64,000 nt of DNA from Dipteronia dyeriana (GCA_032871835.1 CM065296.1:114524146-114588145), one strand, 5' to 3'. Shown: positions 1 to 12,002, counted from the stretch's first letter. Made by a program: numbers and translations. The notes: generated from the letters alone by a model not told the origin.

Positions 1-395
1 CATCTTGTTGTGAATATCTTCACCATATTTGATATATTCGACTTCATTATTGTCTATAGATTGGATGATTGTTTATTGATGGAGAGGAGGTCATAACTAG
101 TGTTTTTCTGTATAGTTTTCTTCATTAGATTTTATATTACATTTTATTTATTGTTATTTAATTTTCTTTAGTTTTAATAATCATTTCAAAAACCCTTATT
201 TGTGTGTGTGGATTAAGTGATTTTATTTTCTTTTTTTTTAGTTAGATTAGAGTATTAGAATGTCATAGATAAACTCATTATTTTTTTTAGGTAATTAATT
301 CTCTATGGGAACGACCATTGCTTTTCTGTTGTGCTATCGTTTACGATTAGTGCACTTACAAGGTTTTTATTTATTTTATTTGCTATTTTGCAACC
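1..395 (+). other. AT-rich stretch, possible Gypsy LTR end
   Basis: No coding frame is visible. Around 300-365 the sequence (a 'ctctatgggaacgacc' motif, then a 'gtgcacttacaagg' motif) resembles the R/U5 end of Athila/Tat-type LTRs, which typically carry a 'ccctgtgggatcgaccc ... gtgcacttgc' pattern. The resemblance is from memory of the family and the element's other parts are not in the window. It abuts unrelated Copia coding sequence near 396, so this may be a chimeric junction. Confidence 0.3.
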
Positions 396-735
396 AACAG
401 TGTCCCAGTTGCAAAAGATAGTGATAATCTTTACAACTGAAGCAGAGTATGTGGCTGTGACAGAAGCAAGCAATGAGCTGATATGGTTACAAGGGTCGTT
501 AGCTGAGTTTGGATTCGATAAGGTGATGAACGTGTTGCAGAGTGATAGTCAGAGTACAATACACTTGGTCAAGAGTTCGGTGTTCCATTCTAGGACCAAG
601 CATATAGATCTGTACTACCACTTTATTCGATCGTTAATTGAAAAAGAAGTGTTAAAGTTAGTGAAGATTGCAGGAGCTAAGAATCCGACTGACATGTTAA
701 CCAAACCAATCACTATTGAGAAACTGAAGTTGTGA
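396..735 (+). pseudogene. Copia (Ty1) polyprotein remnant, RNase H C-terminus
   Basis: This frame encodes the last part of a Ty1/copia RNase H domain. It shows the TTEAEYVAVTEASNELIWL helix, the DSQSTIHLVK segment with its catalytic-type aspartate, the family signature SRTKHIDLYYHFIR, and the terminal 'NPTDMLTKP' motif that ends most plant Copia polyproteins. The frame opens at 331, but the first ~20 residues are unrelated, so the homologous part starts near 396. Gag, protease, integrase and reverse transcriptase are missing or lie upstream of the window. A 3' LTR follows at 855. It is a dead fragment. Confidence 0.85.
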
Positions 736-854
736 GTAAATTCAATGGGTCTTTAAGAGTGAAGACATGTGGGAGGATGTACCGTTATTTATCCACTAAA
801 TCATCGAGAAAGGATAAAGAACGCTTATTGAGTATTAGTCTTCAAGCGTGAGAT

Positions 855-1590
855 TGTTGGAGATGGTGAAGACTTAAAATCAAAGTCGGGCAAAGTCTAG
901 TTAATTTGTTTCTTTTGTCTTTTGTGAATTTATTTAAAAGAAGAAAAAAAAAAGCAGAGTCAAATTTGCTTTATTGGAATTGCAGATCAAATAAAGACAA
1001 AACAAGTGAAAAATTGAATAGCTTAAAGCTATGTCGTTCACAGCGGTGTGAAGGCATGAGGGACAGGGGCTAATTATTTTATACATACTGCTGTGAGTGT
1101 TGGAGCGTAACGGTCCGCAATTAATGAAGAGACGATATGATTGCACTGTGAATTACCACAACGATGGTACAGCGGTTCAAGATTAGGGTGTACGCTGTTG
1201 GAGCGCTATGGATATCTATAGTGGTTAGACACAATTTTGTGAGAAATAGAACTTCTTGCACGGATAAAGAAGTGGAAAAGGAAATAAATTTCAATTGTGA
1301 TTTGGGTAATACTAGTTCTTCTATATAAATACTACCATTATGTTTACTCTAATTAAAATACGTAGTGTGTAAGAAAAATTGTTAGAAAGAGATAGAACAA
1401 TTATAGAGAGACTGAAAGAGAGATAGAAAGATTGTAATCAACTTTGAAAATAGTGGATTGAGTACGGTGCGCTCTATGGATGTAGGTCAATTGCTGAACC
1501 ATGTAAAATCTTTAGTGTCTTCTTTCTTTTTATTGTTTTCTTATTATTTGTTTGTGATTAGATTTGTGTATGTGCGATTTTTCTCAACAA
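855..1590 (+). mobile_element. 3' LTR of the truncated Copia element
   Basis: The LTR starts TGTTGGAGATGG and ends CTCAACA (or three bases later at 1592), the TG...CA form expected of Copia. It is preceded by 'aagcgtgagat', a decayed polypurine tract. A TATA-like 'ctatataaata' lies at 1321. Around 1465-1520 there is the motif common near Copia U5 regions (ggatgtaggtcaattgctgaacc). The 5' LTR is not in the window, so a target duplication cannot be checked. Confidence 0.72.
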
Positions 1591-1599
1591 CAATGACGT

Positions 1600-2330
1600 G
1601 AAGCAATCTTTCCAAAAGAGCCGATTTTTAATAAAACCTTCTTTCTCAAACACCACAGCACATTCTTGTTTCCTAAGTAATTTGACGAGAAGGAGAAACC
1701 TCTACTGCTTAATCTCAGGTTAACAGAGGATACACTTGAGAAAGATTTTTAAAATACCCACTGCACATCTATTTAACCACTCTGTTTCACCACTTTTAGA
1801 GCTCCACTCCATGGTCAGTACCATCACATTAGGGTTCCCCTTTTGATCATCATTCTTACCTTGATTCCTTATCAGAGCGTCCATAAAAGTTCTACTCCTT
1901 TTGGGACCCTCGTTAATAACCTCCTTCTTGAGCTTAACTTCCATCTCCCTTACTTGACCTCTAAACTGACTCTGTATAACCTCTTGTTGCCTTTTATTGT
2001 TCCATCACACTGAAGCTACCTTAGCCAGAATCAGCCACTCGTAAACATGCATACCATTTGTTGTTCTTACCATCTTGATAGCTTCCTCCATATATTCGAA
2101 ACGGATGAAAGCAAAGTTGATCTTCCTTGAGTTGCTCTTCAAAGATATATAGACATCCCGGACCTTGGCAAAATGTTTAAACATACCCCATAAACCCAAT
2201 TGATCCACCTTAGGATTTAGATTGTCATCAAAGATTGAAAACAATCTATTACTAAAGTCTTCACTTCTTTCAAAGGTACCACCTTCAGAGAATCTTTCTC
2301 TAACTTTCTCTCAATTTTTTTTTTTTGTGT
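1600..2330 (-). pseudogene. LINE ORF1 fragment with RRM-like domain
   Basis: Read on the minus strand, 2244-2005 encodes an RRM-like segment (RNP-type core 'INFAFIRFEYMEEAIKMV'), and 1944-1720 continues with 'EWLNRCAVGILK'. This pair is typical of the N-terminal half of plant LINE ORF1 proteins, which bind element RNA in the nucleocytoplasmic RNP. Frame breaks separate the two blocks, and similarity fades toward 1600. The rest of the LINE is absent here. A cellular splicing-factor gene is unlikely because of the second motif. Confidence 0.65.
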
Positions 2331-2337
2331 TTATAAG

Positions 2338-2850
2338 CGTGTTAAATTTTTAATATGCTAAGAACATATCTAGAAACAAAAAATAGGTATGTTTGGTTGA
2401 TGGTGGTTCAAATATGATCTTATTAGGCAGATATTTGATTCCAAATCATATTTATTCCTACTTCTCAACATGGTCTACAAGTGATAATAAAGTGGATATA
2501 TTCTAAACCACTTCTCGAATGCCCACTTTTCTTCTTCATAAATAAAGGTAAAAATTTTAATTATCAATCTGAAACATGAAAAGGTAGGTATTCGGTATTT
2601 TTTTAATCAAATAAATCATTGGAATATTTTTTTTAATACATATTTGGCCCAACTTAATCTTTACTCTAGGTCCAGGATTCTCCTTTTAACGAACACTATG
2701 GAGAACCTTCGCTTTACCTAAAAAATATTTTTAAAAATATAAGATTTTGGCCCAACTTAATCTTTACTCTAGGTTCAGGATTCTCCTTTTATCAAACACT
2801 ATGGAGAACCTTCACTTTACATAAAAAATATTTTAAAAAATAAAAGATTA
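2338..2850 (+). repeat. Segmental duplication, copy 1 (upstream of EF-hand gene 1)
   Basis: This stretch reads nearly base for base with 20398-20830 upstream of EF-hand gene 2. Shared blocks include 'gtttggttgatggtggttc', 'ctcaacatggtctacaag' and 'gaacactatggagaacctt'. A short internal tandem duplication in this copy repeats the last block (2693-2711 and 2797-2815). The homology resumes after each inserted LINE tail and continues toward 3960, showing that gene and promoter were duplicated together. Confidence 0.85.
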
Positions 2851-2855
2851 ATTAT

Positions 2856-3206
2856 GATATTTATTTATTTATTTATTTATTTTTAAACTACAAGTATTAT
2901 TAAGATGAAAAACGCGAGTAAAGCCCTACAACCGGTCGAAGACGAAGTGCCCCTGGAATACAAAAAAAAAGACAATAGAACACAAAGAAGAAAAACACAA
3001 AAAACAGGGGAAGGGAAAGCAGCAGCAACAAAACAGGGAAAAATCACATAATACCCCACTCACATCTATCTCCATTCCCATTAGACCCTATTTTTACGAG
3101 GTTGTCAGCAAACGAATTAGTCTTTCTAGGGTTGAAAATGATTTTCAAGCCACCGTTCTGAAACAAAATATCCCTGATATCCATAATGAGGTTGATGTGT
3201 TTAAAA
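2856..3206 (-). mobile_element. 5'-truncated LINE tail, antisense
   Basis: On the minus strand this shows a LINE RNase H end (an 'SFADNLVKIGS'-like stretch near 3110), then a GT-rich 3' UTR and a TTTA-type tail that appears on the + strand as repeated 'ttta' at 2856-2880. The duplicated copy upstream of gene 2 lacks these bases ('gatatttatt' runs into 'tccctttttcaattag' around 20812-20830). It is therefore an insertion that post-dates the duplication. Confidence 0.75.
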
Positions 3207-3476
3207 CTATCAATCCCTTTTTCAATTAGTAAATAGTAGACTTTCTAAAAAGATGTTTGAATTTTTTTGTTGTAGCTGATGATTTTAATTCACTTAATAT
3301 TTTTATATTAATGTAAGACAAATCATTCATTATTTACATAATAATTACAAATCAACTAGTATAGTTTTGAGATAAAATATATTATGTGCTATTTGACATT
3401 ATAAACTATATTATGTGCTATTTGACATTATAAACTATAATATGTCCACCACCAAAGTCAAATGTGATTTAGTGGT

Positions 3477-3900
3477 CATCTACATAGTGAAGGTTCTCCA
3501 TAGTGGTCACCTATATTTTGGAGATTAGAGATTGGTTAAGTTCTCTGGGTAATGTTTCGGTCATCTACAATTCCAGAGCTTCGAACTCTTTGGCGGATAA
3601 CTTATCAAGGAAGGCTGCTCAGTCTCAATCGGATTTGTTGGAATGGAGCTTAGACTGATGCTCTTTCTGTGTTACGTTTGTGGGTGTGCTGTGCGTTGGT
3701 GCGTTTTTTTTTTTCTCAGTTTTGTTTTGGTCCTGTTTGTTTTTCTCTTCTGATCGAAAAGTGGGATGGTCTAATGCCTTTTGTTTGGTCTTTGTTTTTC
3801 TTGGCCTGGCTGTGGTTGCGGGTCTTTGCTTGCCCGTTTGGTGTTTCCCTTGTTGGCCTTTATGGCTCTCTGTTTGAATATACTATCTTTTCAAAAAAAA
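3477..3900 (+). mobile_element. 5'-truncated LINE tail with 14-bp target duplication
   Basis: Translation around 3520-3655 gives the end of a plant LINE RNase H domain ('SNSLADNLSRKAAQS'), followed by a GT-rich 3' UTR and an 8-base A tail. It is bracketed by a perfect 14-bp direct repeat, tgtgatttagtggt, at 3463-3476 and 3901-3914. That is the hallmark of target-primed reverse transcription. The equivalent position near 21010 upstream of gene 2 is an empty site. Confidence 0.88.
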
Positions 3901-4114
3901 TGTGATTTAGTGGTAATGCTATTCATTCGGGTCTAATATTGATCGGTAATCACGACCACATAATGTAATAAAAATCCGCATTAAATGTACAAGAAAAAAA
4001 ATTGATTCTCAATTTCCTGTGACCAAAAATTGAGAAGAATCTCCGGATTATACTGAAAAGAGAAGGTTATATTAATTAGTACAAGTACGAGTCTCAAACC
4101 TCTTTAATATCAAT

Positions 4115-4146
4115 AAGTTGATATATTAATATCAATATATCAACTT
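4115..4146. repeat. Perfect 13-bp inverted repeat before EF-hand gene 1
   Basis: The arms aagttgatatatt and aatatatcaactt are exact reverse complements around a 6-base spacer. It lies about 130 bp before the chosen start codon and could supply TATA-like sequence or a hairpin in the 5' leader. Function is unknown. Confidence 0.55.
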
Positions 4147-4274
4147 CTAACTTCTTGTGTTGGATCACGATTCACGTCGCAGCATACATACAATACATAC
4201 ACAGTTACACACAGCTAGCAAATAAAAAATTCAAATATACAACAAAACACAACACACATACATATATAATTCAT

Positions 4275-4589
4275 ATGAATTGTTGTTTAAAAGGTATAGA
4301 TAAAGGTATTGATAAAGGGTGCCGCCTGACTTCAGGAAGGACCAGTATAAAAGCTTTGACTGAAGAAGAGTTGAAAATCTTGTTTAAGCGCTTTGACACT
4401 GATAGAGATGGCCGCCTTAGCAAACAAGAGCTCAACGACGCCAACAATAGCCTCGGTTCAAGATTCTGGGCTTGGAGAGCTTGGCGAGTGCTATGTCATG
4501 CCGATGCCAACGGAGATGGCTACATAAGCGAGCACGAGTTGGACTGCCTTGTCAAGTATTGTGTCAAACATGCTTATGCCAATAAATAG
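4275..4589 (+). CDS. Small two-EF-hand calcium-binding protein (array copy 1)
   Basis: The 104-residue protein probably binds Ca2+ as a calmodulin-like sensor in the cytosol or nucleus; no signal peptide or membrane segment is seen. EF loop 1 is residues 41-52 (DTDRDGRLSKQE) and loop 2 is 77-88 (DANGDGYISEHE), both with acidic or Asn ligands at 1, 3, 5 and Glu at 12. The linker carries 'FWAWRAWR', a tryptophan pattern shared by the other three copies. The frame is open from an ATG at 4155, but I chose 4275 because the upstream part (Tyr/Thr/His-rich) has no counterpart in the paralogs and looks like leader. The N-terminus has a short repeat (KGIDKGIDKG) and lacks the WSWPW block of copies 3 and 4. 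Partners are unknown. Confidence 0.85.
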   Translation: MNCCLKGIDKGIDKGCRLTSGRTSIKALTEEELKILFKRFDTDRDGRLSKQELNDANNSLGSRFWAWRAWRVLCHADANGDGYISEHELDCLVKYCVKHAYANK

Positions 4590-4980
4590 AGTTTGATATT
4601 GTTTTTAATCACGCTAGATAGATTTTCTCTTTGGTCTTCATCGTTTGTCTACTAATTTCGAATCTGTAATATAATTGTTCTGAAGTATAGGCATGCTTTC
4701 TGTATCAGTCTATATATAATTAGTTCAATATTATAAATAGTTTTTTCTCCTCATTTTCTTGATCTGATTTATCAATACCATAAATCTAATGCTTAATTTC
4801 ACGAAATAATTAGTAAAACCAGTGGTTCATGATAAAGGATTCGAACTCTAGAAAGACATGACCACAACATGCTGACATATATATGCTTCCCAGGTAAAAA
4901 TAATCCAACTAAAATTGCCTTACAAAATACCCACTTCTCTGTTAATTATTAATGATTATTAGAGAGTCTCTTTCTTCAAC
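4590..4980 (+). other. 3' flank of EF-hand gene 1
   Basis: AT-rich non-coding sequence, presumably 3' UTR and spacer. Its end (about 4925-4980, containing 'cccacttctctgttaatta' and 'tctctttcttcaac') resembles 12755-12812 and the promoter-proximal block before genes 2 and 3. It may be the beginning of another duplicated unit. Confidence 0.5.
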
Positions 4981-5284
4981 TTGACATTATATAAAGGATT
5001 TGGTATTCAAGCTCAAAGTGGTGGATTAAGTTCATCTTCAGGGGTTTTCATGGTCGACCTTTCGTCGTGGTCGTCCGTGAAGTCTTTCGTTTCCGCAGCC
5101 ATTTTTTGTTCTGTGAATCTTGCGTGGTCCTTTTGGTGGCTTTTTCTTTGTGTTGTTTGTCTTTGTTGTTAGGGTGTGGTTTCTCTGCTGTTGGTTTTTT
5201 CTTGCTTGCCGCAGGGGTCTTGTTTCTTCCGTGCAGGTGTCTTTCCCGCTTTTCTTTAATCATATTTGCTGTTCAAAAAAAAAA
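4981..5284 (+). mobile_element. 5'-truncated LINE tail
   Basis: A GT-rich, T-run-rich 3' UTR like those at 3640-3900 and 52700-52996. It ends in 'ttgctgttc' plus an A run at about 5275-5284. The full LINE at 47.5-53 kb ends in almost the same way ('ttgctgtt' plus A run). The 5' limit is uncertain and no clear target duplication was found. The open frames on both strands here follow from the base composition. Confidence 0.65.
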
Positions 5285-5964
5285 GTTGTATGGGATGGGA
5301 ATATACAGGAGCACATTGAATGGTGTGTAACAGTGTTCAACCAATAAGATTGAATGAGCATGTGATTGTGCACATGGACTAGCTCACTACCACTGCTTTC
5401 TGGTCTAAACTTCATGAGTATATCTTAAGTTTTGTGTGGTCGTCGGGCGAACATGATGCCATATCCTATTTACCTTTTACTTCGATATCACCAATCATAT
5501 ATGTTGGTTATGTGAAGCTCACTTTGCTCACTCTGCATCTATCCTATCTAATCGAGCGTCATCTGAGAATCACATTGGTGATAATAAAGTTAACCATAAC
5601 AGATGGATAGACTATGGTTAAGGTACAGATTAGTTAACCAATGATTATGGTTAGTAGTTAAAATAACATAATAGTGATATCAGCTGATGACATCGTTAGT
5701 TTTATTAGTTGTAAATTCACTGATTCTAGTAATCACGTTTTTCTTTGTTTTCATGTTTTTCACTGGTATAAATATCAGATTTCAGTGTAATAGAGAAATT
5801 AGCAAAAATTCAATACTCAGAGCTGATGCTCTGCTTTCACGCATTAGTGAAAAGTTTGTGCTTCCAGTTTCTCTTTCAGGATTAATCACAAGCACCTTGT
5901 ATTTTCATTTACTTTTTCGTGTTCAACGCATGCTTTCATGTTATTCCGTTTAACGTGGTTTGGT
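5285..5964. other. Non-coding spacer
   Basis: No gene is supported. A short inverted motif around 'gttaaccataac' and 'ctatggttaag' occurs near 5590-5625. The stretch 5685-5950 has an LTR-like look (a 'ggtataaatatcag' TATA region) but no ends could be defined. Confidence 0.4.
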
Positions 5965-6518
5965 TGTAAGAATTATATAAAAATATAATTAAATATATCT
6001 CGTATTATATGTATAAATATGAATAAACGTGTACCTAGAAATACAGTGAAAACATTCACTTCATAGAGATTTAATTCTGAATCAATAATAACTTAATAAC
6101 CTGAAAATAAAATAAAGAAAATAATTAAAACAATAGAGAGTCTTCTACACTTTTGTCACCTTCCTTAGATTGCCTAATAGGGAGATAATTCTGTAATACG
6201 TTCATGGTGAGTGATAGTAGGGACCCCCTATATATATAATATAACTTTCTAGAATCCTAACTTATAAATGATTCTCAAAACCCTAATAGGATAACTAGTC
6301 CTAAGAGGAATACTAGGCCCACACATATACAATAGCTCATATCATATCATATATATATTTAATATAACTAAAGTGCACCGAGCCCAACAATATTGATCAC
6401 ATTAATAATGGACTTTATTCAGTCAACTCCCACTTACTAAAACATTCAAATCAATTCGGTTTTCATAAATTCAAAATATAATGTAATATATTGCTCACAA
6501 TTTTATAAAAATCTTACA
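5965..6518 (-). repeat. 3' LTR of the LARD-like element
   Basis: Aligns along its length with 12003-12557. Both contain 'agggaccccctatatatat' and the same TG/CA ends. Scattered substitutions separate the two copies, so the insertion is not recent. Confidence 0.88.
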
Positions 6519-7586
6519 TTCTCCCACTTAAGCTACATAGACATTATTATTTTTGATTTAAAAATTCATTTTAGAAAACGACTCACCGAATTGACAAACA
6601 ATTATATGTGGCCACAAAAAATGTTTAAGAGAGTAACACCTTTCTTCCCCTTAGTCTAATAGAACCTCAAGTATCCAATTACAAAGATCATTACATCTTT
6701 AATCGACATAAGACCATATGTAATCAAAACACTCTTAGCTCTACTTACCCGGGTAAAATGGTATGTATGTGTGGTATGAAAATTACATGCAAATGTGATC
6801 ATCATGCCTATTTCCATACAGGTCCACCTTCGCTTCAAGCGAAATATCTTAAGGTGAAAAACTTAATGTCTTAGGCATCTTACACTCATTTGCCAAACAT
6901 TTTAACCATGAGTTAAACCTCCATTAAGACGAACAAATCTTTATGTCTTAAGTAATGTTCACTCATCGGTGTAAACTTTATACCTTGTGAGTGAATTGCC
7001 CCATCTAGCTAAAAGTTTGGGATTTCTTGTCATAACCAACCATCTGTGTGCACGCAATAACAAATATGGCAAACATCTTAACATGCATATGCAATATATT
7101 CTCGAGAATATGAACCAACACGCATAGAACAAATGCAGTTAATCTAATAAAAGACAACTCCCACTAACCAAACACATCAAAAATTTCAATCATCCAATAC
7201 ATGATATAACATGCTCCACAAAACCTCTGGAGTCAAATATCTTGGTTAATGTATCAAGAGTTATTTTACTTGTGGCTATTAGAAACTCGCAACTCTTAAA
7301 TCTACTATCACCATAATATCCATATGGTTAAACCTCCGAGATCTCTAAGCATATTCAGAGAAGATAAATACAATGAAATTATCACAATCTACCTCAAAAT
7401 ATGATTTTACAATCAAAATTCTTTAGAGTTGCAATATATAAAGCCACATATTTATTTATCTATACATACATGTGAGCATGAAACAATTAACCTCTACAAA
7501 TATGATAAAACCTCTTTTTTTTATGACTATCTAATAATACATGTCAAATTGGTTTGAGAACCGTAAAGTCTTCTAATGTAATAATA

Positions 7587-7588
<2 letters not shown>

Positions 7589-7636
<48 letters not shown>
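7589..7636. repeat. (AT)24 microsatellite
   Basis: An uninterrupted 48-base AT dinucleotide run inside the LARD-like element. Confidence 0.95.
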
Positions 7637-7639
<3 letters not shown>

Positions 7640-9614
7640 GCTTACATCAAACTATCATTTACGGATACATACATAACCTTTTTCTTATGAGAAGACTCCA
7701 ATTTACTTGAGGAATTAAAAAAGAACTTATGTAAGTTTATCACTTTTACCAATAGGTACCTCAAACAAGTAAACTTGTAATCATATCAATCTTTTAAGTG
7801 CTCTATTAATATATTTTCTCAATAGCATTATCTGAATAAGTTTGTTTGAGATTTTGCACCTCGACATAATAGAAATAAAATTCTTAATGTCACATAAATG
7901 ACAACACAGAGCACATGGAAAATAAACTTACTCCCACTGACTCTTGGTTATGTCTAAAGACATAATAAAACTTTTAACAAAGTTATGAAAAGTCAATACT
8001 TTATTAACCTAAACACCATTGTCTGAAAACTTGATTAATTATGTCAATGAAGTCTTAAAGTATGCAAACTTAATACTCGTTTTCCAAGTAAAACCTTCGA
8101 GCCATAAATTTGACAACATGACTTTTAACCAATTAGTTTGCAACTATTTGACAATTAAGTCAAAACCCTAACTCCAATGACATCCAAAATTACAATTCAA
8201 CAAACATGACATTTATTCAACAAACATGACATTTGTTCAACATAAATATCTCAAACACAAGCTTTCTTCCTAAACGCAAGTCTTTGAAATTATACATTCT
8301 TAATAACATTACTCTCTCCCCTAAAAATGTATAACGCATAAATGCAATTATTCTCATAAATAAAACAAAACAAGTTCTATGAACTATTCCCAATAGTTTC
8401 TAATCTTTGCAGTCCTATCATTATATTTTATAAGATTACTTTTAATATAATTAATCAAAAGACTTAAAACTGAGAATTTAAAAATAATCAAAATACCATA
8501 CGAATCAATTATCTTCATTCTACCTTTGATAATGTGATTAAAAAAAATGTATCTAAACTACAAGAACAATCATCGATCTAATTCTAAAACCAAAAGTAGT
8601 ATTTAGAATACGAGAAGAGTTCGAAGACCCATAAAGATTATTATTTGTAAAATCACCATATAATATATATTATTTTAAATAAACTTCAAGATATTAATTT
8701 AAATTCTCAGTCCTATTATGAAAATTTTACTATGCATTTCAAAACCAAAATCGAAAATATCATCCAATAAAACTTTTAGAGGCTAAAGATGATCTAAATA
8801 TTACCATGAATTCATTTGAATTCTAATAAAACCTCTAAACTACTTGGTCCCTATTAAATACTAAGTTCATTGGAAGAATTTATAATATAAAATGTATCAC
8901 AAGTAACAATCCACTAAGAGCCTAATTGATAATTAATCAAATAATTCAAGACATAAATCAAGGGGTACCTTTTCTTACGATAGCAAATTACTTTATTTCC
9001 TCAGTATTTTCTTTGACTTGCTATGTTGAATTGTAAAAATTTTCAGACTACTTCTTATGGTGTTTGTACTCTATCACCTTTATCAAAATGACAAACAAAA
9101 GATATAACTTCATAGAATAGATTAATCTCCATCTATTAATAAGGCACTAGCCATTGACAAACTTTCGATAGTGGGTTCACTAATCTTTATTTACCCTTTA
9201 ATCATCGTTAAGATAAAAACCAATTGGAGCGTCTCATCTAATCCACCAAAAAGGTCATCAACCAATATCTTAATGACATGTATTTAGAATTAGTAGAGGT
9301 GTTTTAAAAGGAATTAAATCATAGTATATTCATACTCGCACCGATTTCTATAATCATTATAAACAATAATTTAACTTTTATGGAAATCCAACACAACTTC
9401 ATGATTTGTCTTTTGGACAAAAACCACAACACACGTATTAAAACTTTCCTACAAGTGAATAACCTATTTGGGAGATAAACATCACTTTTTTTTCTTCAAT
9501 GCTCACAAAACTCACACAAGTGTTGACTCTCTTAGACAGATGATCAACACATGTATAGTTTTACCTCAATACAGTTCAAAACCTTAATCATTGATAATTC
9601 AACGAATATTATGG

Positions 9615-10930
9615 AATCTTAACGACTAGTCCACTACATGAATACATAGCCATCCAACTCCATAAATAGTTCGAACACAATTGATTATATAATTTTAGCA
9701 AACAAATCTTAATGGTATGTCCACTACGTAGAAACATAGCCATCCAACTTTATAATAATTTCGAATATAATCAATTAATGTCCTCAATGAAATAAACAAA
9801 TCATAATGAAATATTAATAATTATTCTACTACGTAGAAACATAACCATACAATTCCATAATAATTTCATAGGTTATATATTTGTAAAACATGAACTACAA
9901 ATCCAATATCATTACATCCAACATAAAATTATATATTTCTCTTAATTAATCGAATACGGTCACGCATAATTTTTATTTCAAATTATGCAAAATAATGAGA
10001 AATATATAACATTCTTAAATTTATGGTGAGTAGATATTATTTGTGAGCATATAGAATATGTAGGCATCATTAAGTGTTTGACACTTTTATTCAATTAAAT
10101 GAAAATATATTAGAGGCAACTTTCAAAATTTCTAACATTTATATCAAATTATATAAATGAATATCTCAAGATGATGAACCTCCTACGGAGAAGAGCATCA
10201 CCAATTACATGTGTCTAACATTCACAACATATTGTATAAGTGAATACCTCGAGATAATGAACCTCCTACGGAGAATAATATCACTCATCACATGCACACA
10301 ATTCCATCATATCATTGCAGTTCTATAGATGAATACCTCAAGATGATGAACCTCCTACGAAGAAGAACATCACCTATCACATGTGACAACCCTCATACAG
10401 AGATCATTAACATATGCATTTTCTTCTTTATAGTTCAAATTTAAAAACAGATGATTAGTCACTACGTGAAACATAATCATCAAATTCACGAGAATATTCT
10501 ATCAATTATTAAAACTTACCAAATTAATAAGCGTTAACCAACTATATTCTAAAAAATGAAATGACTAGTCACTACGTGAAAAATAATCACTCGATTCATG
10601 AGAATATTAAAAAGAGATTATTAATTTTAACCTCATCAATAATCGATAACCGATGAATTTATCAAAATCTTAATGATTAGTCACTACGTGAAACATAATC
10701 TTCTAATTTACGAGAAAATTCTATTAATTATTGAATCAAAATCAATAATTATTGATAACCGATGAATTTCTCAAAATCTTAATGACTAGTTCACTACGTG
10801 AAAACATAGTCATCTGATTCATAAGAAAATTTTATCAATTATTAATTTTAAACAAACTAATAATTATTATGAAATCTTAATGATTAATCACTACGTGAAA
10901 CATAATTATCGGATATCATAATAATTATTA
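9615..10930 (-). repeat. Degenerate periodic repeats inside the LARD-like element
   Basis: Two families are visible. A motif close to 'cactacgtgaaacataatca' recurs about eight times (near 9630, 9720, 9830, 10460, 10570, 10680, 10790, 10890), roughly 90-110 bp apart in each cluster. A second motif close to 'gatgaacctcctacggagaa' recurs three times (about 10175, 10257, 10347). They precede no open frame. Confidence 0.75.
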
Positions 10931-11989
10931 ATGAACTAAATTATTTTTCATAAAAAAAATTGGAAAATTTTAAAATTGTCTCATGTTTTTGGTAAATTTC
11001 AAATTGGCCCATATACTTATTATCATATTAAATTGGCCCCAAATCTTTTTGAAATTATAAATCAGCCCCAACACATGAACAATTACACATAAATGCTTCA
11101 AAGTTATATTAATTCTAATAGACCCAGGGAAAATTGCATAACAGCCCAATATTCTATCTAATTTAAAATGGAACCTAAGAAAATATCAAAACAGTCTAAA
11201 ACTTTATCTAATTTACGAAAGGTGGCCCAACCTAAAACAAACCAGAACACCATAGGTTTCATGGCCGCCACTTAATTCAGTTCCGTCGGCCACCAGAACG
11301 ACGACAACAAAGCCGGAATTCGACGCTAAACCATAAACCTTGATTTGTTGATTCCGTGAGGAATCACGAATCCACAAAACTCCAAGACCGATCCGTATTC
11401 GACGGATCTCTTGGTCGATCTACGCGGCGGCGATCTGGGCTAGGGTTGCTTGACAACCGACGATCTCGATCATCACCGTAAAACGCACAAGCCTTGTGCA
11501 AAAACCGGTCGAAATTCATCGACCTAGTAAGAACCAGGTCTGCAATGGTGACTTAGACCCGAGAAGAACAACGGGCCTGGGTATGAAACCCAACGACCCA
11601 AGTGATTAGTGACCCAAATCCTGTGAGTTTGCACATGGGCACGGGTCGGGTTTCGAAACCCAAATACTGGTTCAATCTGGATCGATCTGATCCTTCATCA
11701 AACAATTGATCACATATGATCAAACCATATTCATCAAACACCAAATTTAATTAACACCAGAACACAATCCTATCCACGTCCATCTTCACACTAACATGTT
11801 TTTTTTTAATATAAGATATACCGGTATATAAGATAATATCATGTTAAAATAATAGCATGCAATACACAACATAGCATGCAAACATATATTTATCACAGCA
11901 GCAATAAATAATTTAATTCAATTTGGTGTAAATAAAAATAAATATAGATACGAAATCAAAGTTATTCAATTTGTGCAATAATACCACCT

Positions 11990-12001
11990 GCTCTGATACC
12001 A
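11990..12001 (-). promoter_or_regulatory. Primer binding site (tRNA-iMet type) of the LARD-like element
   Basis: The minus strand reads TGGTATCAGAGC, starting one base after the LTR end. It is complementary to the 3' end of plant initiator tRNA-Met, which fixes the element's orientation. Confidence 0.85.
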
Positions 12002-12002
12002 C

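Noticed and set aside
2005..2244. RRM-like frame considered as a cellular splicing factor gene
   Set aside because: The adjoining 'EWLNRCAVGILK' block is specific to plant LINE ORF1 proteins, and the frames are broken.
4155..4274. Upstream in-frame ATG giving a 144-residue EF-hand protein 1
   Set aside because: The extra 40 residues are low-complexity, have no counterpart in the paralogs and overlap probable promoter/leader sequence. The ATG at 4275 fits the family length better.
5048..5347. Overlapping frames on both strands with Cys/Phe or Lys-rich content
   Set aside because: They lie in the GT-rich LINE tail and carry no motif.
6656..6838. 60-codon minus-strand frame inside the LARD-like element
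   Set aside because: Sense-oriented for the element but short, with no recognisable retroelement motif, and flanked by stop-rich sequence.
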